The notes below the pieces were generated by a model that saw only the letters and a program-made list of their open reading frames with translations, was not told the DNA's origin and ran no database searches. The position numbers were made by a program, and so were the translations under genes. Positions 36,024 through 47,346 of a DNA stretch of 64,000 bases are shown here, piece after piece (positions within the stretch are counted from its first letter, which is position 1; each line of letters opens with the position of its first letter). The DNA is taken from NCBI RefSeq assembly GCF_014207355.1, contig NZ_JACHEF010000001.1:858002-922001 (forward strand), in the 5' to 3' direction. The stretch comes from Mesorhizobium sangaii (lineage in GTDB: Bacteria; Pseudomonadota; Alphaproteobacteria; Rhizobiales; Rhizobiaceae).

Positions 36024-37358
36024 TCAACGAAAAACTGCGGCGATCCTCTTCAGCAACCGCGTGATAATCGCAGAGAGCGCTCGCAGGGGGCTGGTTATTC
36101 GCCAGCTCGTTGAGTCCTTGAACTCTTGAACGACCCGTTCACTTTGCTCCATTCTTTCCTGAAGCGCTTGCGTACGTGCGATCTCATTGTCGCGCTCGGT
36201 CTGCAGCGCACTTGCAGTCGCGTGCGCAGCCGATATCTCTTCAGCTCTCTCGACGAGATCCGCCTCCATCCGTGCGATCTGGGCGTGACCGCTCTGGAGC
36301 TGTTCGCGTATCTCGGCTACCTCGTCGGTGAGTTCCTCTATCTGCGCCCCGCGGCTCGTCACCAACGCCCTGTTGGTCGCAATTTCCTCTTCCATCGTCG
36401 TCGACGCTAGAGACCATGGATTTCCGGCTTGATCGAACGCTTTGCTTGTCGTGCCGCCAAGAGTAATCATTTCGCTCTCGGCGAGCGCAACCCGGCCTTG
36501 CACATTGCGAGTCCCGAGAACATTTTCCGGACTTGGTCGCTTGGTTACAATACAGAGCGAGTTCAAAAACTCGACGGAATGAATGGAGGCCAGCGAGGCC
36601 TCCCCGAATACAACTTTATACCTATCGGAGAACGCGGCTAAAGCATCCGCCCGAAAGCGGGGCAGTCCCCAATGCTCATGGTTGACCACATCGAGCAGGC
36701 GCTTGAAGAACGACATCGACGAAAGAGGATCATAGAGACCGCCCTCGAATTCCTGCCAGTAGCTGCAATGCAAATCTTCCGCTATGAAAACCCCGCCATC
36801 AGAAAGATGAGGGAAATAACGGGCGAAAGAGCGCACTATGTCTGACGATGTATGCGATCCGTCATCGATTATGATGTCGAATGTCGCGGATTTCGCGACA
36901 ATTTTTCTTTCAATTTCATCAGTATTGGCATCACCGACAACCACAGCGATCTTCTGATCGTCGAAAACCAGACCGCTGCAGGCCGTGTCGATATCGCAGC
37001 CGAGAATGAGTTCCGAATTCGGGAAATATCGCGGCCAGATTTCGAGCGAACCACCGTTTTGGACGCCAATTTCCAGGAGACGAACCGGCTTATTCCGATA
37101 GCCCTGAAAGACGCGGTCATATGCATCCAGATAGCTGGACCATTTGTCCGACACTTTGCCGCTATGGGCATTGTACAGGTCGTGAAGCGAAGGGGCGCGC
37201 GCATTGACCGGGGTGGCATGCGCCTCGGTCCGAACAATCGCCGGCACCTCGCCGACCGCCTCCGGGCCGACCGCGTCTGGGCCGACCGCGTCCGGGCCGA
37301 CCGGCTGAGAGCCAGCCTCTGCACCGCGCATGTCTTTCGAAGATTGGTCCTTCTTCAT
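36024..37358 (-). CDS. Class I SAM-dependent methyltransferase with N-terminal repeats and C-terminal coiled coil
   Basis: A 444-residue protein in three parts. Residues 1-45 contain four copies of a VGPDA-type pentapeptide, encoded by a 15-bp tandem repeat. The methyltransferase domain (about 55-275) has LHDLYNAHSGKVSDKW, VRLLEIGVQNGGSLEIW, LGCDID, FDIIIDDGSHTSSDIV and GGVFIAEDLHCSYW, like CmcI/Methyltransf_24 enzymes of polysaccharide clusters. The last 120 residues are a Glu/Gln/Arg-rich coiled coil ending in DSTSWRITSPLRAL, a tail I recall at the ends of many rhizobial polysaccharide glycosyltransferases and methyltransferases. Such coiled coils can act as a molecular ruler or scaffold, as in WbdD. 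It lies 21 bases after rfbD on the same strand. Confidence 0.8.
   Translation of the reverse strand: MKKDQSSKDMRGAEAGSQPVGPDAVGPDAVGPEAVGEVPAIVRTEAHATPVNARAPSLHDLYNAHSGKVSDKWSSYLDAYDRVFQGYRNKPVRLLEIGVQNGGSLEIWPRYFPNSELILGCDIDTACSGLVFDDQKIAVVVGDANTDEIERKIVAKSATFDIIIDDGSHTSSDIVRSFARYFPHLSDGGVFIAEDLHCSYWQEFEGGLYDPLSSMSFFKRLLDVVNHEHWGLPRFRADALAAFSDRYKVVFGEASLASIHSVEFLNSLCIVTKRPSPENVLGTRNVQGRVALAESEMITLGGTTSKAFDQAGNPWSLASTTMEEEIATNRALVTSRGAQIEELTDEVAEIREQLQSGHAQIARMEADLVERAEEISAAHATASALQTERDNEIARTQALQERMEQSERVVQEFKDSTSWRITSPLRALSAIITRLLKRIAAVFR
37251..37307 (-). repeat. 15-bp in-frame tandem repeat (VNTR) in a methyltransferase gene
   Basis: Four copies of a 15-base unit (consensus on the plus strand gccgaccgcgtccgg): 37251-37265, 37266-37280, 37281-37295, and a partial fourth at 37296-37307. 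Only a few bases differ between units. Because the unit is five codons long, gain or loss of copies keeps the frame and alters only the number of VGPDA/VGPEA pentapeptides near the N-terminus. Confidence 0.85.
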
Positions 37359-37379
37359 GCCTCAGGCCCATCCCGTCTT

Positions 37380-38261
37380 TCAGACCAGGACACGACGCGC
37401 CACCGCTTCAGTCGATAGCCGCCAGTCCGGCGCATTCCATCCAAAGACGGAGGCGAATTTCGCGCTCGATAGCCGGGAGTTGGCGGGGCGTCGCGCCTTG
37501 GTCGGGTAGTCCATCGTAGCAATGTCCCGGACTCGCGCCCAAGGGCCACCAGACACTCGGCTTGTGTCCAGGATGTGGCGGGCAAAGCCGCTCCAGTTGG
37601 CCTCGCCAGTGCCAGCCAGATGATAGACACCGAACGCAGCGAAGCTCTTGTTGCCATGCAGCGTCGCCGCCGCATGCAGGACGGCGTCGGCGATATCGAG
37701 CGCGGAGGTGGGATTTCCCCACTGATCGGCCACCACCGAGATCTCATCCCGGTCGGCGGCAAGCCGCAGCATGGTCTTGACGAAATTCTTGCCGAACGGG
37801 CTGTAGACCCATGCCGTGCGCAGGATCAGATGGCGCGGATTGGCGGCTGCCACCGCCTGTTCGCCGGCGAGCTTTGAGGCGCCATAGACGCTGCGCGGTG
37901 CGGTTGCGTCGGTTTCGACATAGGCACCAGACGCGCTGCCATCAAAGACATAGTCGGTCGAAAGATGGATGACGGGAACGCCAAGCTGCGCAGCGGCTTC
38001 GGCCACCTTGCCAGCGCCGACAGCGTTCACAGCAAATGCCAGATCGGGCTCATCCTCGGCCTGGTCCACGGCGGTGTAGGCAGCAGCCGACACGACGATA
38101 TCCGGCTTCGCGGCCGCAATGGTGTCGATGACGGTGTCGGGCTTTGCCAGGTCGAGCTCCGGACGGCCAATGGCGATGACTTCCACGCCGGGGTGCCTCT
38201 GGCCGGCCTCCAGAAGGCTTGACGCGACCTGGCCTTCGCGCCCGGTGACAACGAGCCTCAC
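37380..38261 (-). CDS. rfbD: dTDP-4-dehydrorhamnose reductase (GTG start)
   Basis: Last step of dTDP-L-rhamnose synthesis: NADPH-dependent reduction of dTDP-4-keto-L-rhamnose. The 293 residues have the RmlD pattern: [20 protein letters not shown], a DLAKPD region, [32 protein letters not shown] with the active-site Thr, [11 protein letters not shown] with the Tyr-Lys pair, and [14 protein letters not shown]. The GTG start overlaps the rfbB stop as GTGA. It is followed by the repeat-bearing methyltransferase. Confidence 0.95.
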   Translation of the reverse strand: MRLVVTGREGQVASSLLEAGQRHPGVEVIAIGRPELDLAKPDTVIDTIAAAKPDIVVSAAAYTAVDQAEDEPDLAFAVNAVGAGKVAEAAAQLGVPVIHLSTDYVFDGSASGAYVETDATAPRSVYGASKLAGEQAVAAANPRHLILRTAWVYSPFGKNFVKTMLRLAADRDEISVVADQWGNPTSALDIADAVLHAAATLHGNKSFAAFGVYHLAGTGEANWSGFARHILDTSRVSGGPWARVRDIATMDYPTKARRPANSRLSSAKFASVFGWNAPDWRLSTEAVARRVLV

Positions 38262-39328
38262 GCGGCCCCCTTGCGCGCTTCGCCCAATCTCTCACCGGCA
38301 TAGCGCTCTTCGCGGATCGGCCCCCACCACCATTTGTTTTCGAGAAACCAGTCCACGGTTCTCGCCAGGCCACTGTCGAAATTCTCCTTCGGCGCCCAGC
38401 CAAGCTCGCGACCGATCTTGGAGGCGTCAATGGCATAGCGGCGGTCATGGCCCGGACGATCGGTGACGAAAGAGATCAGATCGCGATAGCTCTTGCCGCC
38501 GGCCCGAGGACGCCTGATGTCGAGGAGATCGCAGATCGTCTCGACGACGCCGAGGTTCGTGCGCTCCGAATTGCCGCCGACATTGTAGCTCTCGCCCGGC
38601 GTGCCCTTGGTGGCAACCAGCTCCAGCGCACGCGCATGGTCCTCGACGAACAGCCAGTCGCGCACGTTGGCGCCGGCGCCATAGACCGGCAGCGTTTTTT
38701 CGTCGAGCGCATTCAGGATGACCAGCGGGATCAGCTTTTCGGGAAAGTGGTAGGGTCCGTAATTGTTCGAACAATTGGAAAGCACGACCGGCAGGCCATA
38801 GGTTTCGTGCCAGGCCCGCACCAGATGGTCCGACGCCGCCTTCGAAGCGGAATAGGGCGAAGACGGCGCGTAGGGCGTTTCCTCGACGAACAGACCGCCG
38901 TCGAAGGGTAGATCGCCGAACACTTCGTCGGTCGAGACATGATGGAAGCGGAAGCGGCTTTTCCTGTCGTCGGGAAGGCCACGCCAATATTCCAGGGTCG
39001 CATTCAGAATCTTGTAGGTGCCGACGATGTTGGTCTCGATGAAGGCGCCGGGTCCGTCGATCGATCGGTCGACATGGCTTTCGGCGGCAAGGTTCATGAC
39101 GATGTCGATTTCGTCCCGATGCAGAATGTCGAGAACCGCCCTCTCGTCACAGATATCGGCATGGGCGAAGCGGTAATTGTGTGCATTCTCGATCGGCCGC
39201 AGCGAGGCCAGATTACCGGCGTAGGTCAGCTTGTCGAGATTGGTCACGCGATAGGCCGGGTTGGCGCACAGATGCCGGCACACCGCCGAGCCGATGAAGC
39301 CGGCACCGCCTGTCACTAGGAAATTCAT
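38258..39328 (-). CDS. rfbB: dTDP-glucose 4,6-dehydratase
   Basis: Second step of dTDP-rhamnose synthesis: NAD-dependent conversion of dTDP-glucose to the 4-keto-6-deoxy sugar. The 356-residue protein starts [20 protein letters not shown]. It has [27 protein letters not shown] with the catalytic Thr-Asp-Glu set, [16 protein letters not shown] with Tyr-Lys, and [17 protein letters not shown] chose ATG 39328 (GAGGA eight bases upstream), six codons inside the longest open frame. It lies 22 bases after rfbC, and its stop overlaps the rfbD start. Confidence 0.96.
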   Translation of the reverse strand: MNFLVTGGAGFIGSAVCRHLCANPAYRVTNLDKLTYAGNLASLRPIENAHNYRFAHADICDERAVLDILHRDEIDIVMNLAAESHVDRSIDGPGAFIETNIVGTYKILNATLEYWRGLPDDRKSRFRFHHVSTDEVFGDLPFDGGLFVEETPYAPSSPYSASKAASDHLVRAWHETYGLPVVLSNCSNNYGPYHFPEKLIPLVILNALDEKTLPVYGAGANVRDWLFVEDHARALELVATKGTPGESYNVGGNSERTNLGVVETICDLLDIRRPRAGGKSYRDLISFVTDRPGHDRRYAIDASKIGRELGWAPKENFDSGLARTVDWFLENKWWWGPIREERYAGERLGEARKGAA

Positions 39329-39350
39329 GCTGCTGTCCTCATGCAACCCA

Positions 39351-39905
39351 TCAGGCGAACACTTCGGCGGCGGCCAGCACCGGCGCCTTGAGGTCCTTGT
39401 CCGAAAGCTGGAATCCGCCAGCCAATGACGGCCATTCGATGCCGATGGCAGGATCGTCGAAACGGATCGAGCGGTCGTGCTCGGGCGAATAGGTGTCAGT
39501 CACCTTGTACAAGACTTCGGTGTCCGGCACGAGCGTCACGAAGCCATGCGCAAAGCCCTTCGGCACCAGAATCTGGTTGCCCTTCTCGGCGGTAATTTCG
39601 AGCGCAACCCATTTTCCGAAGGTTGGCGAGCTGCGGCGAATGTCGACCGCCACGTCCAGCAGCGCACCCCGGACGACACGCAGCAGCTTGTCCTGGGCTC
39701 GCGGCGCAAGCTGGTAGTGTAGCCCGCGCAGAACGCCTGCCGCGGCGGAATAGGAGTGATTGTCCTGTACAAAACTCAAGCCGATGCCGGCCTGCGAAAA
39801 GCGCTCGGCATGATAGGTTTCGACAAAGAAACCACGCGCATCGCCATGTCGTTTCGGAATGATTTCCAGCACGCCGTCGATGCCAAGGGACCTGACCTCC
39901 AGCAT
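39351..39905 (-). CDS. rfbC: dTDP-4-dehydrorhamnose 3,5-epimerase
   Basis: Third step of dTDP-rhamnose synthesis: double epimerisation at C3 and C5. A 184-residue cupin of normal length, with [33 protein letters not shown] containing the catalytic His, [17 protein letters not shown], and PKGFAHGF followed by a conserved Tyr in EVLYKVTD. The ATG lies immediately after the rfbA stop with no gap, so the two are coupled. Confidence 0.96.
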   Translation of the reverse strand: MLEVRSLGIDGVLEIIPKRHGDARGFFVETYHAERFSQAGIGLSFVQDNHSYSAAAGVLRGLHYQLAPRAQDKLLRVVRGALLDVAVDIRRSSPTFGKWVALEITAEKGNQILVPKGFAHGFVTLVPDTEVLYKVTDTYSPEHDRSIRFDDPAIGIEWPSLAGGFQLSDKDLKAPVLAAAEVFA

Positions 39906-40787
39906 TTACTCCTCCAACCGCTCGACAACGCGCCGGCGCAGATAGGCGGCATACTCGTTTTTTCCCAGGCGTGTGGCGCGCTGGAGGACATCGTCCGCCG
40001 TCAGCCAGCCCTGTTCGAAGGCGATTTCCTCCGGGCAGGCAACCTTTATGCCCTGGCGATGTTCGATCGTGCGCACGAACGACGACGCTTCGTGCAAGCT
40101 GTCATGGGTGCCGGTGTCGAGCCAGGCATAACCACGCCCCAATCGATGCACATGCAACTGGCCACGCTCGAGATAGACATTGTTGACCGCCGTGATCTCA
40201 AGTTCGCCACGCGCCGAAGGCCGGATCGCCGGGGCAATGTCAACGACATCGTTGTCATAGAAATAGAGGCCGGTGACGGCCCAGTTGGATTTCGGATTCT
40301 CTGGCTTTTCCTCGATCGTCAGGGCTGTTCCGGTGACCTTGTCGAAGGAAACGACACCGTAACGCTGGGGATCTTCGACATGATAGGCGAACACGGAAGC
40401 CCCCGTCTCGCGCGCTGCCGCTGCACGGCAGAGCTGCGACAGGCCTTCGCCGAAATAGATGTTGTCGCCGAGGATCATCGACACGCTGTCCTTGCCGATG
40501 AAATTCCGACCGATGATGAAGGCTTCCGCAAGTCCGTTGGGTTGCGGTTGCTCGGCGTAGGACAAATCAAGCCCGAACTCCGATCCGTCGCCAAGCAACT
40601 CGCGGAAAACCGGCAGATCACGCGGCGTTGAAATGATCAGAATCTCGCGGATACCCGCGAGCATCAAAACGCTCAGCGGATAATAGATCATCGGCTTGTC
40701 GTATATCGGGAGGATTTGCTTGGAGACTGCCAACGTTAGCGGATAGAGCCGCGTTCCGCTGCCTCCAGCAAGGATAATTCCTTTCAA
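39906..40787 (-). CDS. rfbA: Glucose-1-phosphate thymidylyltransferase (TTG start)
   Basis: First step of dTDP-rhamnose synthesis: glucose-1-phosphate plus dTTP gives dTDP-glucose. The 293 residues show the nucleotidyltransferase start [18 protein letters not shown], then [31 protein letters not shown], and [19 protein letters not shown]. The start codon is TTG 40787 with AAGGAGAA four bases upstream, so this is a strong signal despite the unusual codon. It is the first gene of rfbA-C-B-D, and the 132 bases upstream probably hold the operon promoter or a junction with the epimerase gene at 40920-41945. Confidence 0.96.
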   Translation of the reverse strand: MKGIILAGGSGTRLYPLTLAVSKQILPIYDKPMIYYPLSVLMLAGIREILIISTPRDLPVFRELLGDGSEFGLDLSYAEQPQPNGLAEAFIIGRNFIGKDSVSMILGDNIYFGEGLSQLCRAAAARETGASVFAYHVEDPQRYGVVSFDKVTGTALTIEEKPENPKSNWAVTGLYFYDNDVVDIAPAIRPSARGELEITAVNNVYLERGQLHVHRLGRGYAWLDTGTHDSLHEASSFVRTIEHRQGIKVACPEEIAFEQGWLTADDVLQRATRLGKNEYAAYLRRRVVERLEE

Positions 40788-40919
40788 GAAGTTCTCCTTG
40801 ACATGCCTAAACCCCTAGCCCCGACATAAACCGCGCTCGTGCTTAGGTTCCACGCAATGGCTTGTCAATCTCGGCGATCGACAAACAGCCGGGCTAATGG
40901 CGCGCCAAGCGCGCCTCAG

Positions 40920-41945
40920 CTAGCTCAGTCCGAAATACGCCTGGTACCAGTTCACGAACCGCCCTACCCCATCGGCAACCGTCGTCATCGGGCGGTAGCC
41001 GACCGCCTGCTCCAGCGCCGATGTGTCGGCAAAGGTATCGGGCACGTCCCCGGCCTGCAGCGGCAGCAGTTCGATGATGGCTTTCCTGCCAAGTGCGTTT
41101 TCCAGCGCCTCGACATAGGCGGTGAGCTTCACCGGTTTGCTGTTGCCGATGTTGAAGATGCGCCAGGGGGCGCTGCTGGTGGCCGGATCCGGACGGCTGG
41201 AGTCCCAGGCGTCGTTGCGGATAGCCGGGCTATCGCTGGCCCGGACGACGCCTTCGGCGATGTCATCGACATAGGTGAAGTCGCGCGTGTGGTTGCCGTT
41301 GTTGAACAGCTTGATCGGCTCGCCGGCAAGAATGCTTCTGGTGAACAGGAAAAGCGCCATGTCCGGACGCCCCCAGGGACCATACACCGTAAAGAAGCGA
41401 AGCCCGGTCGTCGGCAGCCCGAACAAATGGCTGTAGCTATGCGCCATCAGCTCATTGGCGCGCTTGGTCGCGGCGTAGAACTGCAGCGGATGATCGGCCG
41501 GCCGATGCTCGGAAAACGGCATGTCGGTGTTGGCGCCATAGACACTCGAGGTGCTGGCATAAGTCAAATGCGCAACGGCGCTGCTGCGGCAGGCCTCGAG
41601 CATATTGGTGTAGGCGATGATGTTGCTTTCGACATAGGCATGCGGGTTTTCCAGGCTGTAGCGAACCCCGGCCTGGGCGGCGAGATGGATCACCCGGTCG
41701 AATGTGTGGTCGGCAAAGCAGCCATCGACCACGCCTTTGTCGGCGAGATTGCCGCGGATGAAATGATAGCCCGAATTGCTCTTGCGGCTGGCTTCCTCCA
41801 GCAGCCGCAGCCTCGCCTCCTTGATCTGCGGATCATAGTAGCTGTTGACGCTGTCGATGCCGACAACCTCGTCGCCGCGCTCCAGCAGGCGCTTCGATAC
41901 GTGATAGCCGATAAAGCCGGCGGCGCCGGTGACCAGGACCTTCAT
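40920..41945 (-). CDS. lpsL: UDP-glucuronate 4-epimerase-like nucleotide-sugar epimerase (LpsL type)
   Basis: Likely converts UDP-glucuronate to UDP-galacturonate, a donor for rhizobial LPS core and surface polysaccharide. The 341-residue extended SDR has [37 protein letters not shown] (typical of the UDP-GlcA epimerase subgroup), [38 protein letters not shown], the Tyr-Lys pair in [16 protein letters not shown], and [20 protein letters not shown]. Sinorhizobium LpsL is the named relative. It is at the right-hand end of the polysaccharide region, 37 bases after bioY on the same strand. Confidence 0.88.
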   Translation of the reverse strand: MKVLVTGAAGFIGYHVSKRLLERGDEVVGIDSVNSYYDPQIKEARLRLLEEASRKSNSGYHFIRGNLADKGVVDGCFADHTFDRVIHLAAQAGVRYSLENPHAYVESNIIAYTNMLEACRSSAVAHLTYASTSSVYGANTDMPFSEHRPADHPLQFYAATKRANELMAHSYSHLFGLPTTGLRFFTVYGPWGRPDMALFLFTRSILAGEPIKLFNNGNHTRDFTYVDDIAEGVVRASDSPAIRNDAWDSSRPDPATSSAPWRIFNIGNSKPVKLTAYVEALENALGRKAIIELLPLQAGDVPDTFADTSALEQAVGYRPMTTVADGVGRFVNWYQAYFGLS

Positions 41946-41982
41946 CAGAAGCGCCCGTCCAGTCCTCGATCGCTCCCGGGGT

Positions 41983-42573
41983 TCAGGAGCGCTTCAGCAG
42001 CGACCACACGGCCGGCACCAGGCTTGCCGCCAGGGCAACCTTGATCAAATCGCCGACGATGAACGGCACGACGCCGAACTGCCACGACTTTTCGGGACCG
42101 ATCAGCAGCGCCAGCCAGGCAAAGCCCATGGCCATCATGACGACTTCGGCAACCAGCATCGCGCTAAAAAGCTTGACCGGGTGGCGGTCCCAGCCCCGAT
42201 CGGCGGCCCAGCCGACAATCGCCGCCATGGCCACGAAGCCCAAGAGATAGCCGCCTGTCGAGCCGAGCATGTAAGCAATGCCGATACCCTTTTCCGGGGT
42301 GCTCTGGAAGACCGGAAAGCCCATCGCGCCCTCTGCCATGTAGAGCAGCAAGGTGGCGACGCCGAGACGCATGCCGAAGGCGGCGGCGATCAGCAGCACG
42401 GCCAGCGTCTGCATCGAAATATCGACCGGGCCGAGCATCACCTTGGTCTTGGCCGACAGGGTCAGCAGCAGCGTTCCGGCGATCGCCAGGAAAAGCTGCG
42501 TTGCCAGCCGCGCCGCGCCCTCTTGCGGCAAAGCCAGAGACACAAGCGGACGCATCGTTGTTGCAATTGCCAT
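41983..42573 (-). CDS. bioY: Biotin transporter substrate-binding component BioY
   Basis: The S-component of an ECF-type biotin importer; in many alphaproteobacteria BioY alone or with BioMN takes up biotin. The 196 residues form six hydrophobic segments, with [20 protein letters not shown] and [12 protein letters not shown] followed by [19 protein letters not shown] as the family signature region. No bioM or bioN is nearby. ATG 42573 has GGGGAAA upstream. It diverges from a metallo-beta-lactamase-fold gene across a region with a perfect 11-bp inverted repeat. I did not see an obvious BioR box (TTATMTATAA). Confidence 0.93.
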   Translation of the reverse strand: MAIATTMRPLVSLALPQEGAARLATQLFLAIAGTLLLTLSAKTKVMLGPVDISMQTLAVLLIAAAFGMRLGVATLLLYMAEGAMGFPVFQSTPEKGIGIAYMLGSTGGYLLGFVAMAAIVGWAADRGWDRHPVKLFSAMLVAEVVMMAMGFAWLALLIGPEKSWQFGVVPFIVGDLIKVALAASLVPAVWSLLKRS

Positions 42574-42587
42574 CGTATTTCCCCAAT

Positions 42588-42658
42588 CCGATTGCCGCTA
42601 TCTCATGTTCGCGGCCTCGCGTTCTCCTATATTGGCTTGTGTGTTATGCGGCAATCGG
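42588..42658. promoter_or_regulatory. Spaced 11-bp inverted repeat in the bioY / MBL divergent promoter region
   Basis: CCGATTGCCGC (42588-42598) and GCGGCAATCGG (42648-42658) are exact reverse complements, 49 bases apart (60 bases centre to centre). A TATATT near 42629 lies between them. The spacing is near six helical turns, which would suit a dimer pair or a DNA loop, or the two could be separate half-sites. The regulator is unknown. Confidence 0.55.
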
Positions 42659-42697
42659 TTTTGCCGTCCTCTCGAACAAGGCACCGATGCACCTGCC

Positions 42698-43606
42698 ATG
42701 GCTCTCAAATTCGAAACCGGCTTCGATCCCGCCTATGGCAAGGCGGTGAGCGTCGCGCCTGATATCCAGCGCATCACGGCCCGCAATCCAAGCCCCTTCA
42801 CCTTTCACGGCACCAACAGCTACATCGTTGGCCGCGATACGCTGGCGGTGATCGATCCTGGGCCGGACGACGAGGCGCATCTGCAAACCCTGCTCGATGT
42901 GATCGCAGGTCGGCCGGTCAGCCATATCTTCGTCAGCCACACGCACCGCGACCATTCCCCGCTGGCGGCCCGGCTGAAAGAGCGCACCGGCGCCGACGTG
43001 CTGGCAGAAGGACCGCATCGCCCCGCAAGACCCCTGCATATCGGCGAGACCAATGCGCTCGACGCCAGTGCCGACATTGCTTTCGTTCCCGATATCGCAT
43101 TGCCCGACGACAGCGTGGTCGACGGCGACGGCTGGTCGATCAGGACGGTTCTGACCCCGGGCCACACCGCCAATCACGCGACATTCGCGCTGGAAGGAAC
43201 CGGGATCCTGTTTTCGGCCGATCATGTCATGGCATGGGCGACGTCCATCGTCGCGCCGCCGGATGGGGCGATGGCCGACTATATGGCCTCGCTGGACCGG
43301 CTGATCGAACGCGGGGACCGCCTGTTGCTGCCGGGGCATGGCGGGCCGGTGCCCGCACCGCGCGGTTTCATGCGCGGGTTGAAGACGCATCGCAAGATGC
43401 GCGAGCGCGCCATCCTGGAGCGGGTCAGAGCCGGCGATAGGACGATCGTGGACATGGTCAAGGCGATCTATCGCGATACCGACCCGCGGCTGCATGGCGC
43501 TGCCGGATTGTCGGTGCTTGCCCATCTTGAGGACCTGGTGGAGCGCGGTCTGGTCGTGACAGACGCAGCACCGGCCATCGACGGCAATTTCACGCCGGCC
43601 AGCTAG
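42698..43606 (+). CDS. Metallo-beta-lactamase-fold hydrolase (LACTB2-like)
   Basis: A 302-residue cytoplasmic hydrolase with a dinuclear metal site: FVSHTHRDHSPLAARL gives the HxHxDH motif, VLTPGHTANHATFAL the third His, LFSADHVMAWATSIV the bridging Asp, and LLPGHGGPV the last His. A C-terminal winged-helix-like region (RKMRERAILERVRAGDRTI, then SVLAHLEDLVERGLV) is typical of the LACTB2/CPSF-like group rather than of true beta-lactamases. The substrate is unknown. I chose ATG 42698; the frame is open far upstream, but that part crosses bioY. It converges with the DUF1499 gene with ten bases between stops. Confidence 0.87.
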   Translation: MALKFETGFDPAYGKAVSVAPDIQRITARNPSPFTFHGTNSYIVGRDTLAVIDPGPDDEAHLQTLLDVIAGRPVSHIFVSHTHRDHSPLAARLKERTGADVLAEGPHRPARPLHIGETNALDASADIAFVPDIALPDDSVVDGDGWSIRTVLTPGHTANHATFALEGTGILFSADHVMAWATSIVAPPDGAMADYMASLDRLIERGDRLLLPGHGGPVPAPRGFMRGLKTHRKMRERAILERVRAGDRTIVDMVKAIYRDTDPRLHGAAGLSVLAHLEDLVERGLVVTDAAPAIDGNFTPAS

Positions 43607-43616
43607 GCCGCCAATC

Positions 43617-44402
43617 TCATTCGGCCGGAGCAGCACCCACCTGGCCGGCGACTTCCTGGTCGAGTTCGGCGAGAAAGTCGACAATACGAGCGGCATTGTC
43701 GCCGAGGTCGTAGCGGCCGTAGCGAGAGGCCGACCGCATGTCGACGATGATCGAGTCCCCGTCGTCGGTCACGCGGATCGCGACGTCGGCGGGAAGACCG
43801 ACGACAAAGCCCTTGGCCACCGCGGTAATCGTCACCTCGGTTTGCCCTCTGAGGTCTGGATAGGGTTCGGAAAGGTCCCAATCACGCCGGTCGAGCACGG
43901 TCTCGACGGCATCCACGACGGTGTCGAACGGTAGATCGTAGCTGCGTGCGCTGACCAGCGGATAGCTCTCGGTCTGCAGCCGCTGTTCGCCAGGCGTGGC
44001 TGGGGAGAGCACATTCATGTCTTTGGTCCGGTCGCTCACGTCGAGCGCGGGTGGATTGTCGAAATCCGTCGAGATATCCCTCAGCGGCGGATAGATCGTC
44101 GCCCAGTAGGCGGCAACGCCATATGGCGCGAGCACCAGCAGCGCCAGCAAGGCGCCGACTGTCAGGTCACGACCACCAAGGTCGCCGAAGTTCCACAGCC
44201 GCGAAAAGGCAAATCCTGCAAACAACAGCGCCAGGGCCGCCAGCAGCGCCACGATCCCCATCACCCACAGGAAGACAGGCGTTTCGACGAGGTCGAAGCG
44301 ATGGCCGACGAAAGCGGTCAGCAGCAGCACCGCCGAAAAGGCGGCCGTGCGTCGCGACCATCCGGCCGCCTTCGAGGTCTGCCGTTCAGGAATACTTGCC
44401 AT
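43617..44402 (-). CDS. DUF1499 family membrane protein
   Basis: A 261-residue protein of unknown function. Three or four hydrophobic segments in residues 17-110 (AAFSAVLLLTAFVG; VMGIVALLAALALLFAGFAF; LTVGALLALLVLAPYGVAAY) precede a soluble DUF1499 domain of about 130 residues with YPLVSARSYDLPFDTVV, TAVAKGFVVGLPADVAIRV and DMRSASRYGRYDLGDNAARI, the last being the family hallmark (RSASRxGxxDxGxNxxRI). I chose ATG 44402 over GTG 44417; neither has a strong ribosome-binding site. Confidence 0.85.
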   Translation of the reverse strand: MASIPERQTSKAAGWSRRTAAFSAVLLLTAFVGHRFDLVETPVFLWVMGIVALLAALALLFAGFAFSRLWNFGDLGGRDLTVGALLALLVLAPYGVAAYWATIYPPLRDISTDFDNPPALDVSDRTKDMNVLSPATPGEQRLQTESYPLVSARSYDLPFDTVVDAVETVLDRRDWDLSEPYPDLRGQTEVTITAVAKGFVVGLPADVAIRVTDDGDSIIVDMRSASRYGRYDLGDNAARIVDFLAELDQEVAGQVGAAPAE

Positions 44403-44438
44403 CGATTGCCGCACCACCCCAACCCGAACGGAGACTTG

Positions 44439-44515
44439 GAGCGGTTCGGCGTTTCACGGAAACGACAAATCGCTCTATCTCTTTGTTTTGACGCAATTCC
44501 CAGAATTGCTCTAGA
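44439..44515. repeat. Dispersed intergenic palindromic repeat, copy 2
   Basis: GAGCGGTTCGGCGTTTCACG, GGAAACGACAAATCGCTC and CTTTGTTTTGACGCAATTCC follow in the same order as in copy 1 (20291-20366), ending AGAATTGCTCTAGA. The outer GAGCG...CGCTC arms can pair. It lies in the gap between the DUF1499 and acyl-CoA synthetase genes. Confidence 0.78.
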
Positions 44516-44559
44516 ACCTTTTGCCGACGGCTTGAAGCCGAAAGACGCAACATTCCCCG

Positions 44560-46188
<1,629 letters not shown>

Positions 46189-46378
46189 TCGTTCCTCCCC
46201 TGCGCTTTGCGTTGTGCTTTTCGTGCCATTGTGGAGCGAACCGGCGGATTGTCCAGCCACCAGCACCGGCAAGCGCAGCATTGATCGGCATGATGGAGAA
46301 GACCGCCACAATCCGGCCATCGTCGGCGTTAAGCTTCGTTAACGGGCAGGGGGCGATTGGCGACTGAAAGAGGTTCGC

Positions 46379-46735
46379 ATGGACGCGCAGCTCGACGACA
46401 AGGCCCTTGAGAATTCGCTTGCCGAAAGTCTGGCCGATCTGGGGCCTGATACAAAGACTGTTTCCGAAGACGAATTTGTTGAAGTTGTCGGCGGCGCGCT
46501 CGAAGCGGTCGGCGGTACGCTGCTGTTCAAGATGTGCGTCCAGAACGAAGGCGAAGGCCAGCACGTAGCGGCCGCATCCATCGGCGACGGTGGCAACCGT
46601 CAGTTCCTGCTGCTCACCTTGCCAACTGGTGGTGGCCCCCTGAAGGTCGAGACCACCTCGAGAAGCAGCAACCCGGTGGCCGGTATCGCAGCCGCCTATG
46701 CCGGGCTGATGGATGCGTTCAAGACCGCTGCCTGA
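46379..46735 (+). CDS. Small hypothetical protein (118 aa)
   Basis: I do not recognise a named domain. The protein is acidic at the N-terminus (MDAQLDDKALENSLAESLAD), has a central Gly-rich segment (FVEVVGGALEAVGGTLLFKM) and a possible small alpha/beta fold after it, with no signal peptide or clear membrane helix. An ATG with AGAGG upstream and a composition like its neighbours support a real gene. It diverges from the acyl-CoA synthetase and is followed by the DUF427 gene after 156 bases. Function unknown. Confidence 0.65.
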   Translation: MDAQLDDKALENSLAESLADLGPDTKTVSEDEFVEVVGGALEAVGGTLLFKMCVQNEGEGQHVAAASIGDGGNRQFLLLTLPTGGGPLKVETTSRSSNPVAGIAAAYAGLMDAFKTAA

Positions 46736-46891
46736 CTATCAGACAAGGCCATCTTCGAAACCGTGATCGGGCTACACCCGGCCTGGGCTAATGGTTTGCG
46801 CGTTGCGTGGCGACAGCAGGCCTTGCGGAAGGCGCTTGCGCGACACACCTTAAAGCCGAGGCACCTTAAGGCTGAGGCAAGGAGAACCCGC

Positions 46892-47281
46892 ATGGACCAG
46901 ATCGTCAACCCGGCACCCGGTTTCCAACGCAATCCCGACAAGGTCATCACCATCGAGCCCTATGTCGGCACGGTTACGGTGCGTGTCGGAGACACGGTCA
47001 TAGCTTCATCAGCGAAGGCCAAGGTGCTGACCGAGCCCCCCTACCCCGCGGCCTTCTACATTCCGTTCGCCGACATCGATTTCGGCAAGCTCAGCAGCAC
47101 GGAACACTCGACCCACTGTCCCTACAAGGGCGATGCCAGCTATTGGAGCGTGCTGCCTGCGGGCGAGACCGGCCAGAACGCGATGTGGGCTTACGAGCAG
47201 CCTTTCGATGAAATGGCCGAAATCCGCGACCACGGCGCATTCTACGCCAGCAAGGTCAGCATCGAAGCCAAACCGGCCTGA
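46892..47281 (+). CDS. DUF427 domain-containing protein
   Basis: A 129-residue protein made of one DUF427 (NTP_transf_9-like) beta-barrel domain. The features are VTVRVGDTVIASSAKAKVL, YPAAFYIPFADIDFGKL, STHCPYKGDASYWSV and WAYEQPFDEMAEIRDHGAFY, which match the family closely, including the invariant CPYKG. The reaction is unknown. AAGGAGAA lies six bases before ATG 46892; a longer frame from 46763 is less likely. It converges with the deacetylase gene across 65 bases. Confidence 0.9.
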   Translation: MDQIVNPAPGFQRNPDKVITIEPYVGTVTVRVGDTVIASSAKAKVLTEPPYPAAFYIPFADIDFGKLSSTEHSTHCPYKGDASYWSVLPAGETGQNAMWAYEQPFDEMAEIRDHGAFYASKVSIEAKPA

Positions 47282-47346
47282 GCATTTCGACCCGCCTCTG
47301 AGGTATATCGAGAGTCAGGTCGGACCCGGCATCACCTGAATATCAC

